Assembly (NCBI GenBank): GCA_002315015.1
Contig: DCEX01000007.1
Location: 47,569 to 87,921 of the forward strand
Direction of reading: 5' to 3'
DNA length: 40,353 bases
From: Faecalibacterium sp. UBA1819
GTDB lineage: Bacteria > Bacillota > Clostridia > Oscillospirales > Ruminococcaceae
The notes under the pieces were generated by a model, which saw only the letters and a list, made by a program, of their open reading frames with translations, made no database searches and was not told the DNA's origin. Of the stretch, positions 17,023-23,537 are shown one piece after another (positions within the stretch are counted from its first letter, which is position 1; each line of letters begins with the position of its first letter). Both the position numbers and the translations under genes were made by a program.

Positions 17023-17691
17023 ATGGTGGATTGGACAACTCTGTCAATGTATGTTGCGCGTGCAATCGCGCTTTTAACAGCGATTCCTTTTCATGAAATG
17101 GCACATGCCTGGGCCTCCGACCGTTTGGGAGATCCAACGGCAAAACGGTGTGGTCGTTTGTCCATGAACCCTTTGCGCCACTTTGACCCTTTGGGCGCTT
17201 TGTGTATGATTTTAGTGGGGTTTGGCTGGGCAAAGCCCGTTCCTGTGGCTGCCGTGCACAATTTTCGTCACCCGCGCAGGGATATGGCGTTGTCAGCTGC
17301 GGCAGGCCCGGCAGCCAATTTGCTGCTGGCCTATGTGTGGATGATCTGCTACAAAATCGTTTATTATTTTGGCTATGCGCCGGAAAGTTTGCTGTGGCAA
17401 TTTGCCGTAGGTGTGCTGCTGACCATGATTCAGGTGAACATTACGCTGGCCGTGTTCAACTTGCTGCCCGTGCCACCGTTGGATGGTTCGCGTATTTTTA
17501 ACCTGCTATTGCCTGCCCGCTGGTATTTTCGTATTATGAAATACGAACGATATATCATGCTGGGTTTATTTGTATTTTTGTTTTTCGGCTTTTTGGATCG
17601 CCCCCTCAGCTTTTTGTTTGGAAAGGCGATCATGCTTTTTGACTGGGGAACGCGCTATATTGACATGCTGTATTTGCTGTTGCACGGCTAA
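17023..17691 (+). CDS. Site-2 protease family (M50) membrane metalloprotease
   Basis: 222 residues with about five or six membrane segments. The zinc motif HEMAH (residues 24-28) lies in the first hydrophobic segments and the second metal motif NLLPVPPLDGSR (about 146-157) in a later one, as in rhomboid-unrelated S2P proteases. It is the short form without PDZ or CBS domains. AAAGGAGG precedes the ATG. In Clostridia this gene very often precedes scpA and scpB, as here. The substrate is unknown; intramembrane cleavage is inferred from the family. Confidence 0.93.
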   Translation: MVDWTTLSMYVARAIALLTAIPFHEMAHAWASDRLGDPTAKRCGRLSMNPLRHFDPLGALCMILVGFGWAKPVPVAAVHNFRHPRRDMALSAAAGPAANLLLAYVWMICYKIVYYFGYAPESLLWQFAVGVLLTMIQVNITLAVFNLLPVPPLDGSRIFNLLLPARWYFRIMKYERYIMLGLFVFLFFGFLDRPLSFLFGKAIMLFDWGTRYIDMLYLLLHG

Positions 17692-17748
17692 TCATCCGTG
17701 GCGGATAGCGTTGGTTTGAGGAACAACGGTAAAGGATTGAATACAGCA

Positions 17749-18441
17749 ATGGAGCAGCTGCGATTTAAAGTAGAAGATTTTGAAGGGCCGCTTGATTTAC
17801 TTCTTTCACTGGTCATTAAAAACCAGATGAACTTGTATGATATAGAGATTGTGTCTTTAATTGACCAATATCTCAGTGTAGTGCAAGGAATTTCACCAGA
17901 GCAGATGGATGCCGCCAGTGAGTTTATTGAAATGGCTGCGCGTTTGGTGCAGATGAAGTCGTTTCTGCTTTTGCCGAAAAGCGAGGAAGCAGAGCGTATG
18001 AAAGAGGAATTGACGGGCCTTTTGGTGGAATACTCTTTATGCAAGCAGGTGGCTGCTTCGCTGAAGGATTTGGCACAAGGCGTTTTCATTGCGGTGCGTC
18101 AGCCGCAGCCGATAGAAGGCCGAACAGAGTATACCCTTGCGCATGATCCTGTTTTGTTAAAGAAGGCTTACGAGGCGGTTCAGGGCAAAAAAGTAAAAAA
18201 GCCGCCGGTACGGCAAGAGCAGTTTGAGCCTTTAACCAGTGCGCCGTTTGTCAGTGTTGGAGCTCGGATTGTACACGTTTTGCGTTCGTTAATTGTCGGA
18301 CGGGTGAAGTGTCTGCGTCAGCTTTTTTCCAAACAGGAAAGTAAGAGCAGCACAGTGGCAACTTTTTTAGCCGTTTTGGAGTTAATGCGTGCAGGGCGTA
18401 TTACTTTGGACGAGGAAGAACGATTCACCATGAAACGATGA
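17749..18441 (+). CDS. scpA: Segregation and condensation protein A
   Basis: 230 residues. ScpA is the kleisin that bridges the SMC head domains with ScpB during chromosome segregation. The N-terminal phrase FKVEDFEGPLDLLLSLV and AASEFIEMAARLVQMKSFLLLP are diagnostic, and the C-terminal winged helix (VATFLAVLELMRAGRI) is present. ATG 17749 fits the family start, though its ribosome site is only fair (AAAGGA about 13 bases upstream). A TTG at 17737 or the in-frame GTG at 17698 would add residues not usual for the family. Confidence 0.95.
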   Translation: MEQLRFKVEDFEGPLDLLLSLVIKNQMNLYDIEIVSLIDQYLSVVQGISPEQMDAASEFIEMAARLVQMKSFLLLPKSEEAERMKEELTGLLVEYSLCKQVAASLKDLAQGVFIAVRQPQPIEGRTEYTLAHDPVLLKKAYEAVQGKKVKKPPVRQEQFEPLTSAPFVSVGARIVHVLRSLIVGRVKCLRQLFSKQESKSSTVATFLAVLELMRAGRITLDEEERFTMKR

Positions 18442-18456
18442 GGAGGGGCGTACACT

Positions 18457-18987
18457 GTGGAGGAAAAGCATTTAAAAGCCGCACTGGAAGCAATGCTGTT
18501 TGCTCACGGTGACGCCGTCAGCGCACAGCGTCTGGCAGAGGTTTTGGAAACAAGCAAAGAAACGGTTGAGCGCTGCTTGGCAGAGATGCAGCTCGAATAT
18601 GACAAGGAGACACGCGGTATTACCTTAATTCGCGTAGAGGATCGTTGGCAGCTCTCGACGAAAAACGCATACGGTGCTCTGGTGCGTGCCGTTTTGGATA
18701 AAAGCAGAAATGCCCCATTGAGCCAGGCGGCGCTTGAAGTATTGGCGGTGATTGCCTATAACCAGCCGGTATCTCGTTCCTTTGTGGAGCAGGTGCGCGG
18801 GGTGGACTCAACCGCTGTGATTCACACACTGCTTCAGCGTGGTTTAATTGAAGAAGCCGGACGTATGGATTTGCCGGGAAAGCCCTTGGCGTTTGCCACA
18901 ACAGACGCTTTTCTGCGCGTGTTCGGTTTGGAGAATTTAGGGCAGCTTCCGCCGCTGCACGGGCAAGAAGCTTCTGTGGGTGAATGA
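18457..18987 (+). CDS. scpB: Segregation and condensation protein B
   Basis: 176 residues. It partners ScpA and SMC in the condensin complex. Two winged-helix domains are visible: the N-terminal part begins LKAALEAMLFAHGDAVSAQRLAEVL, and the second contains SQAALEVLAVIAYNQPVSR and QVRGVDS, followed by LIEEAGRMDLPGKPLAFATTDAFLRVFGL. The start is GTG 18457 with AGGAGGGG upstream. It follows scpA after 15 bases and ends just before the DUF2953 gene. Confidence 0.96.
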   Translation: MEEKHLKAALEAMLFAHGDAVSAQRLAEVLETSKETVERCLAEMQLEYDKETRGITLIRVEDRWQLSTKNAYGALVRAVLDKSRNAPLSQAALEVLAVIAYNQPVSRSFVEQVRGVDSTAVIHTLLQRGLIEEAGRMDLPGKPLAFATTDAFLRVFGLENLGQLPPLHGQEASVGE

Positions 18988-18990
18988 TTC

Positions 18991-19692
18991 ATGGCACAGT
19001 TTTTTCTGTGGATTGTAAAAGGTTTTGGCTGGGTTCTGCTGCTGGTAGCCTTTTTGGTGCTATTGCTGCTCGTTTTTCCGCTTTGGGTTGCGGTGGAGGT
19101 TCATTACGACCGCTTGACGGTCAAAATTCATGTTTTGGGTTTAGCAATTCCTGTTTATCCGCTCCCCAAAAAGAAAAAAAAGTACCGTCCCAAGCATTTG
19201 AAAGAAAAAACGTCCCAGCCGGAGGAAAGCGCTGATTTACCGAAAGGGGAAGAGGAATCGAGTGAAGCACCTCCGCCCAAAGAAGAAAAAGCCGATACAG
19301 AGCAAGGCGAGCGCGGCGAGAGCGGTTGGTGGAGCCCGGGCCGTGTGTTTGAAATTATTACCACCTCGGGAAAGCTGATGCGTGCTTTTTTGCGTGTCAT
19401 TCGCATTAAAAAGGTGCAGCTGGTTCTTCCGATTGCGGCCGAAGATGCCGCTCAGACGGCCATCCAGTATGGAAAAATGCAAGCAGCAGTTGGCAGCGCT
19501 TTAGGTGTTTTGCAAAATTATTTTGAAATTCAAATTGAAAAACTGCAAATCATTGCCGATTTTACCGGCGAATATAAATACAGGCGTTATTTTTACTGCC
19601 GAATCGGCGCAACGCCATTTGTTCTGCTTGCGGTATGCCTTTCCGTGCTGTGGAAAGCTTATCGCAAAAAACATTTCCCCAGCGGCAGATAG
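18991..19692 (+). CDS. DUF2953 (YtfI-like) membrane protein
   Basis: 233 residues. One N-terminal membrane helix (about 9-32), then a charged, probably disordered Lys/Glu/Pro-rich linker (about 55-110), then the domain containing RIKKVQLVLPIAAEDAAQTA, a further conserved phrase FEIQIEKLQIIADFTGEY and a second hydrophobic stretch near the C-terminus. YtfI accompanies YtfJ (GerW) in Bacillus and Clostridia and is expressed in sporulation there. Its function is unknown. It starts four bases after scpB and is followed 12 bases later by gerW. Confidence 0.85.
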   Translation: MAQFFLWIVKGFGWVLLLVAFLVLLLLVFPLWVAVEVHYDRLTVKIHVLGLAIPVYPLPKKKKKYRPKHLKEKTSQPEESADLPKGEEESSEAPPPKEEKADTEQGERGESGWWSPGRVFEIITTSGKLMRAFLRVIRIKKVQLVLPIAAEDAAQTAIQYGKMQAAVGSALGVLQNYFEIQIEKLQIIADFTGEYKYRRYFYCRIGATPFVLLAVCLSVLWKAYRKKHFPSGR

Positions 19693-19703
19693 GAGGGTTC
19701 GCT

Positions 19704-20099
19704 ATGAATGAACATCCCATTCAGGGTTTAATGGATGTCACACTGGAAAAAATACGCAAAATGGTGGATTCCAACACAATCATCGGAAACCCCATTCAAA
19801 TGCCGGATGGTACCACGATTTTGCCCATTTCTAAGGTTACTTTTGGGTTTGCATCCGGCGGCTCCGATATTGCTTCCAAAAATAATCAGGATTTATTCGG
19901 CGGCGGCGGCGGTGCTGGCGTTTCGATTTCTCCGATTGCATTTTTGGTCGTGCGCGAGGGAAATGTGCGTATGATTCAGCTGGCGGATACTTCTAACAGT
20001 GTAGACCGTGCCATTGGAATGCTGCCCGAATTGGTGGATAAAATTGCCGATTTGTTTAAAAAGGATAACGAAAAGCCAAAACAGGACCAGATGTTTTAA
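19704..20099 (+). CDS. ytfJ: GerW family sporulation protein (YtfJ)
   Basis: 131 residues. Family features are clear: HPIQGLMDVTLEKIRKMVDSNTIIG at the start, ILPISKVTFGFASGGSD, a glycine run (FGGGGGAGVSI) and the final part with DRAIGMLPELVDKI. GerW is needed for normal lysozyme resistance and germination of spores in Bacillus. AGGAGGG precedes ATG 19704; an in-frame extension to 19635 overlaps the upstream gene and is not needed. Together with spoVM it supports endospore formation. Confidence 0.94.
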   Translation: MNEHPIQGLMDVTLEKIRKMVDSNTIIGNPIQMPDGTTILPISKVTFGFASGGSDIASKNNQDLFGGGGGAGVSISPIAFLVVREGNVRMIQLADTSNSVDRAIGMLPELVDKIADLFKKDNEKPKQDQMF

Positions 20100-20126
20100 G
20101 GAAAACGTAACAGAAAGGAATTACCC

Positions 20127-20972
20127 ATGAGAGATGAAAGAATACAAAAAGTGCTGGCAGCCCAAGGCGTGTGTTCACGACGCGCCGCGGAACAGCTCAT
20201 TTTGCAGGGACGTGTAAAGTTAAATGGGCGTCCGGTCAGTTTGGGCGATAAGATGGACGTTAAGCAGGATATTGTCAGTGTGGATGGGCAGCGTGTTTAC
20301 GTTCCCAAGAAAACAGAAAAATATTACTACATGCTTCACAAGCCGCGCGGATTTATCACGACAACAAGCGATGAGCGCGGCAGAAAAACCGTGATGGAAT
20401 TGATGGCAGATGTGCCTGTGCGAGTGTTTCCCGTAGGGCGTTTGGATAAAGACAGCGAAGGCTTGCTGCTTTTTACCAATGACGGCGAATTTGCCAATTT
20501 GCTGACGCACCCCAGCCATGGCGTGTCAAAGCTGTACCGCGTCACGGTGCGCCCTCATGCAACAGAGGAGCAAATTATTCAAATGACGGACGGCGTGACC
20601 TTGGATGACGGCAGTGTAACGCAGCCGGCCGTAATTCGAGTGGTCACCGATGAAGCAGAGAGAACTGTGCTGGAAATGACCATTCGAGAAGGCAAAAATC
20701 GTCAAATTCGCCGCATGTGTGAAGCGGTGGGCCTGGATGTGATTCGCTTGCGCCGAACCGCGTTGGGAGCCGTAAAGCTTGGAATGCTCCAGCCCGGCCA
20801 GTATCGTGAGCTGACTGCGCAAGAGGTAAAAGCCCTGCGCACAGCAGCGCAGCGCGGCAAAGCCACGGCACAAATTGCAAAAAATACGGCGGCAAATGAA
20901 GCACGGCGTCAAAATAAAAAAGTTTCTCATGGAGTGCGTGCTCCAAAAGGAAAATTGAAACAGCGCAAATGA
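20127..20972 (+). CDS. rluB: 23S rRNA pseudouridine synthase RluB/RsuA family
   Basis: 281 residues. An N-terminal S4 RNA-binding domain (RIQKVLAAQGVCSRRAAEQLI, residues 5-25) leads into the RsuA-type catalytic domain. The active-site motif is GRLDKDSEGLLLFTND, with the catalytic Asp in GRLD, and the KNRQIRRM motif follows at about residue 190. The C-terminal tail after residue 235 is Lys/Arg/Ala-rich, as often found in Gram-positive RluB. It closes the scpAB-ytfIJ operon and is followed by a terminator, a common clostridial order. Confidence 0.95.
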   Translation: MRDERIQKVLAAQGVCSRRAAEQLILQGRVKLNGRPVSLGDKMDVKQDIVSVDGQRVYVPKKTEKYYYMLHKPRGFITTTSDERGRKTVMELMADVPVRVFPVGRLDKDSEGLLLFTNDGEFANLLTHPSHGVSKLYRVTVRPHATEEQIIQMTDGVTLDDGSVTQPAVIRVVTDEAERTVLEMTIREGKNRQIRRMCEAVGLDVIRLRRTALGAVKLGMLQPGQYRELTAQEVKALRTAAQRGKATAQIAKNTAANEARRQNKKVSHGVRAPKGKLKQRK

Positions 20973-20980
20973 TTGTAAGA

Positions 20981-21019
20981 AAAAGGGATGTTGTAAAATA
21001 CAGCACCCCTTTTCTTTTT
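20981..21019 (+). terminator. Intrinsic terminator after rluB
   Basis: AAAAGGG pairs with CCCTTTT and TGTTGTA with TACAGCA (one G-T pair), separated by a single A/C mismatch, closing on an AAA loop, then CTTTTTG. It ends the 17 to 21 kb operon. Confidence 0.9.
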
Positions 21020-21067
21020 GCAATTCATCTATTTTTAAAGAAAAATTGATTTTATTTTCAGAAACAT

Positions 21068-21096
21068 TTGACATTTTAATACTGAAATGGTATAAT
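21068..21096 (+). promoter_or_regulatory. Consensus promoter of tRNA-Leu
   Basis: Perfect consensus: TTGACA (21068-21073), 17-base spacer, TATAAT (21091-21096), ending 11 bases before the mature tRNA 5' end. Confidence 0.95.
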
Positions 21097-21107
21097 ATAA
21101 AAAATAT

Positions 21108-21192
21108 GCGGGTATGGCGGAATTGGCAGACGCACTAGACTTAGGATCTAGCGGAGCAATCCATGCAGGTTCGACCCCTGTTACCCGCACCA
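21108..21192 (+). tRNA. tRNA-Leu (TAG)
   Basis: The acceptor stem GCGGGTA pairs with TACCCGC and the encoded CCA ends at 192. The anticodon stem CTAGA/TCTAG encloses CTTAGGA, giving anticodon TAG. The long variable arm (CGGAGCAATCCATG) is typical of class II tRNA-Leu. It stands alone with its own promoter and terminator. Confidence 0.97.
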
Positions 21193-21199
21193 CAAAAAT

Positions 21200-21226
21200 C
21201 ACGCCGCGTTTGTGGCGTGTTTTTTT
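21200..21226 (+). terminator. Intrinsic terminator of tRNA-Leu
   Basis: CACGCC (21200-21205) pairs with GGCGTG (21214-21219), and a following CG...TG step extends it; a run of seven T follows. It directly follows the tRNA CCA end. Confidence 0.93.
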
Positions 21227-21297
21227 GGATAAGGGTTTTCTTGGTGATGCGATTGGTAAATATAAAGTAAGATAATATGGGAAAAGGGGACACGTTG

Positions 21298-22560
21298 ATG
21301 TTACAAGTCAATTTGTTTTTCAGCGACGCTGTGGAAAAGGCATTAAATGATATTTATTATAATGTCCGAACAGGGCGCGGTAAAGAAGGTTTTGAATTAC
21401 TGGAAAAAGCCTCTGCCGCGGGCGATGGAGATGCCAGCTGCGTGTTAGCCCGCTGCCTTTCCGGTGCACAGTATGTGTGGGAGGGGCATGGGTTTCCGGT
21501 AGATCATGAACGTGCATTGGCGCTGTTGAAGCTTTCCATTCGTCAGGAAAGTGCACTGGGTGTTTTAATGACACTCCGAAGCGGTGAATTGACGCCTGAG
21601 TTGGAAAGCACTATGCCGTTTGAAAGCTTGATGCAGGCATTTCAAATTGTGTCTCAAAAGGCGCAAATGGGAGATCCTTTGTGTCAGTATGCGCTCGGAA
21701 ATGTTTATTTTTGGGGCGATTATTTGCGAATTGAGAATAAGTCGGAACAAAGCTTTTCCACAAAAGAGGCTTATCAAGCTTACTTAAAAGAACAAACGGA
21801 AAAGTGTGAGCAATGGTTTTGGCAGGCCTTCATGGGTGGCGTGCATTTTGCAGGCAATAATTTGCACAGCTTTTATGAAAACGGAAAGCCCGGCTTGGTA
21901 GATCCCCAGCCCGAAAAGGCGGATAATATTTGGAAAACTGGAGCGGAGTACGGCTATCCAATTCACCAATTTGTCTACGCAGAGGAGCTGCAAAAAGCGG
22001 GCAGCCTGAAAGAAGCCATTGAGTGGTATAAAAAGTCGGCAGCCGGCGGCGAAGAAGGCGCTTGGTTCCGGGTGGGCGGCATTTACGAAACCGGCGGTGA
22101 GGATTTGCCGGCAGATCCCAATATGGCGGCAGAGTGTTACAGTAAAGAGTTAAAGATGAAATTCCATTTGGATTGCGCGGTGGCCCTCATCAAGCTTGCC
22201 TATCAAGTTCGAATTCCGCACATTGATTCCGCAGAACTGTTTCAGTGGGCACACGAAGCCTATGAGCAGGGCGCAAAGGAAGTGCAGCCCTATTTAGTGT
22301 ATGCTTACTTAAAAGGGGCGGGCACGACGGTTAGCTTTGAAAAAGCCTATGAGCTGTTTTCTCAGCTGCATCCCGAACAGCGTGACTGCAAAATGATGTA
22401 TGCCGGAGCTTTGATGTATTTAAACGGAACCGGTGTGGAGCAGGATGTGAAAAAGGGCATTGAGTATTTGAAACAGGCAGGGGATTATCCGCCTGCCGTG
22501 CAGGAATTGGCTTGCTATAAAAGAACGCTGTTGGGCAAATGGGTGCGCAAAGCGGATTGA
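21298..22560 (+). CDS. Sel1/TPR-like repeat protein of unknown function
   Basis: 420 residues of helical repeats. Sel1-type units are visible, for example QAFQIVSQKAQMGDPLCQYA, EAIEWYKKSAAGGEEGAWFRVGGIY and KKGIEYLKQAGDYPPAVQEL. There is no signal peptide or membrane segment, so a cytosolic scaffold or adaptor is likely. Its partner is not evident. ATG 21298 is chosen because AAGGGGA lies seven bases upstream; ATG 21277 is in frame but without such a site. Single-gene unit between tRNA-Leu and a bidirectional terminator. Confidence 0.8.
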   Translation: MLQVNLFFSDAVEKALNDIYYNVRTGRGKEGFELLEKASAAGDGDASCVLARCLSGAQYVWEGHGFPVDHERALALLKLSIRQESALGVLMTLRSGELTPELESTMPFESLMQAFQIVSQKAQMGDPLCQYALGNVYFWGDYLRIENKSEQSFSTKEAYQAYLKEQTEKCEQWFWQAFMGGVHFAGNNLHSFYENGKPGLVDPQPEKADNIWKTGAEYGYPIHQFVYAEELQKAGSLKEAIEWYKKSAAGGEEGAWFRVGGIYETGGEDLPADPNMAAECYSKELKMKFHLDCAVALIKLAYQVRIPHIDSAELFQWAHEAYEQGAKEVQPYLVYAYLKGAGTTVSFEKAYELFSQLHPEQRDCKMMYAGALMYLNGTGVEQDVKKGIEYLKQAGDYPPAVQELACYKRTLLGKWVRKAD

Positions 22561-22595
22561 GGCGCGCGCGGATTGATTCTAGTCCAACGGAATAT

Positions 22596-22646
22596 CACTA
22601 AAAAGAACAAGGGGCGGAAGTTAGGCGCCCCTTGTTCTTTTTAGTG
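22596..22646. terminator. Bidirectional terminator with a perfect 21-bp stem
   Basis: The arm 22596-22616 (CACTAAAAAGAACAAGGGGC plus G) is the exact complement of 22626-22646, with a 9-base loop. A/T blocks inside the stem give U-rich 3' arms in both directions. It serves the Sel1 gene (+) and the ArsR gene (-), whose stop codon (22641-22643) lies inside the stem. Confidence 0.9.
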
Positions 22647-23003
22647 TACAGATGAATGAGAATGTCCGCCGTGATGCTCGCGCTCTCGAATATGTTCCAG
22701 TGCCTTTGTTAAAATGTCTTTCACATGATCATCGTCTAAAGAATAAAACACATTTTTTCCGTCTTTGCGGCATCGAATGAGCTTCGCCGTGCGCAAAGCA
22801 CGCAATTGGTGAGAGACTGCCGAAGGCGTCATGTTTAATAATGCTGCCAGATCTCCAACACAAAGTTCTTCCCGTTCTTCTAATGCCCACAACAGCTGGA
22901 TGCGCGTACCGTCGCCCATTACCTTAAAAAAGTCGGATAAATCATATAAAAGTGCAGTTTGCGGCATGGAAAGCCGCAGCTGCTCTAAATGCTCACGGTT
23001 CAA
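22641..23003 (-). CDS. ArsR/SmtB-family metal-sensing repressor
   Basis: 120 residues. Winged helix with ELCVGDLAALLNMTPSAVSHQLRALRTAKLI (about 46-76). The C-terminal helix carries the full alpha-5 metal site of SmtB/CzrA: Asp91-x-His93, His104 and Glu107, spaced exactly as in SmtB. A His-rich tail (HHGGHSHSSVH) may bind extra metal; Cys48 sits where CadC has its alpha-3 ligand. The start is TTG at 23003, set by AGGAGG nine bases upstream; a longer frame to ATG 23072 lacks a ribosome site. It is divergent from an HMA protein and a P1B ATPase. Predicted zinc/cadmium-type sensor that releases DNA on metal binding. Confidence 0.9.
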   Translation of the reverse strand: MNREHLEQLRLSMPQTALLYDLSDFFKVMGDGTRIQLLWALEEREELCVGDLAALLNMTPSAVSHQLRALRTAKLIRCRKDGKNVFYSLDDDHVKDILTKALEHIREREHHGGHSHSSVH

Positions 23004-23111
23004 ATGAAAAAACCTCCTGTACCGGCAAATAAAGCTTCCAAAGTCCAAACAGTAGATTCTTTTGTGCTGCATCGAAAGAAACAGTGTGCAAAGAAATTAC
23101 GGTTTATTATT

Positions 23112-23141
23112 AGTATAGTAGCTAAAAAGTTCATTTGTCAA
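23112..23141 (-). promoter_or_regulatory. Promoter of the ArsR-family gene
   Basis: On the minus strand: TTGACA (complement of 23136-23141), 18-base spacer, TATACT (complement of 23112-23117). The spacer holds the half-site ATGAAC, resembling one arm of the operators downstream. Confidence 0.7.
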
Positions 23142-23161
23142 TTGATTTTCCGAAAAAAGTG

Positions 23162-23191
23162 TTGACATTTGAACAACTATTCAACTATAAT
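23162..23191 (+). promoter_or_regulatory. Promoter of the metal-export operon
   Basis: TTGACA (23162-23167), 18-base spacer, TATAAT (23186-23191). An operator palindrome fills the spacer, so repressor and RNA polymerase would compete. Confidence 0.88.
23169..23184. promoter_or_regulatory. ArsR/SmtB operator 1
   Basis: TTGAACA-AC-TATTCAA is a 7-2-7 inverted repeat with one mismatch, matching the known TGAA(C)A-N2-TGTTCA pattern of zinc/cadmium ArsR repressors. It lies between the -35 and -10 elements. Confidence 0.82.
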
Positions 23192-23204
23192 AATAGCAAC
23201 AAGC

Positions 23205-23220
23205 TTGAACACTTGTTCAA
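23205..23220. promoter_or_regulatory. ArsR/SmtB operator 2
   Basis: TTGAACA-CT-TGTTCAA is a perfect 7-2-7 palindrome just downstream of the -10 element, centred 36 bp from operator 1. Two dimers could therefore bind at once. Confidence 0.86.
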
Positions 23221-23244
23221 ATATTAAGGAAAGAGGCGTTTCAG

Positions 23245-23463
23245 ATGAAAAAAGTATTTAAAATGCAAGATTTAGATTGTGCGAACTGTGCCGCAAAGAT
23301 GGAGGATGCCATTCGCAAAATTGATGGCGTGGAACAAGTTAGCATCAGCTTTTTGGCTCAAAAGATGACAATCCATGCGCCGGAAGAACGCTTGGAAGAA
23401 ATTTTGGATGCCGCACAAAAAGCTTGCCGAAAAATTGAGCCGGACTGCCGTATTCTGCGATAA
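23245..23463 (+). CDS. Stand-alone HMA (heavy-metal-associated) domain protein
   Basis: 72 residues forming a single ferredoxin-like HMA domain. The metal motif is LDCANCAAKMED, with Cys12 and Cys15, the variant found at the N-terminus of CadA/ZntA-type zinc/cadmium ATPases rather than in copper chaperones (which have MTCxxC). GGAAAGAGG precedes ATG 23245. The ATPase encoded 75 bases downstream lacks its own HMA domain, so this gene probably supplies it as a separate subunit or chaperone. Transcribed from the operator-controlled promoter. Confidence 0.92.
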   Translation: MKKVFKMQDLDCANCAAKMEDAIRKIDGVEQVSISFLAQKMTIHAPEERLEEILDAAQKACRKIEPDCRILR

Positions 23464-23537
23464 GTTTTAAGTAAGCGGTCCCTTTGGAAGCCTTGCGCAA
23501 CACGAAAGGGAAGGAAACAGGAAATGAGGGAAAGGAA

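Noticed and set aside
23073..23100. Longer ArsR start at ATG 23072
   Set aside because: No ribosome site upstream, and it would begin before the AGGAGG that clearly serves the TTG at 23003.
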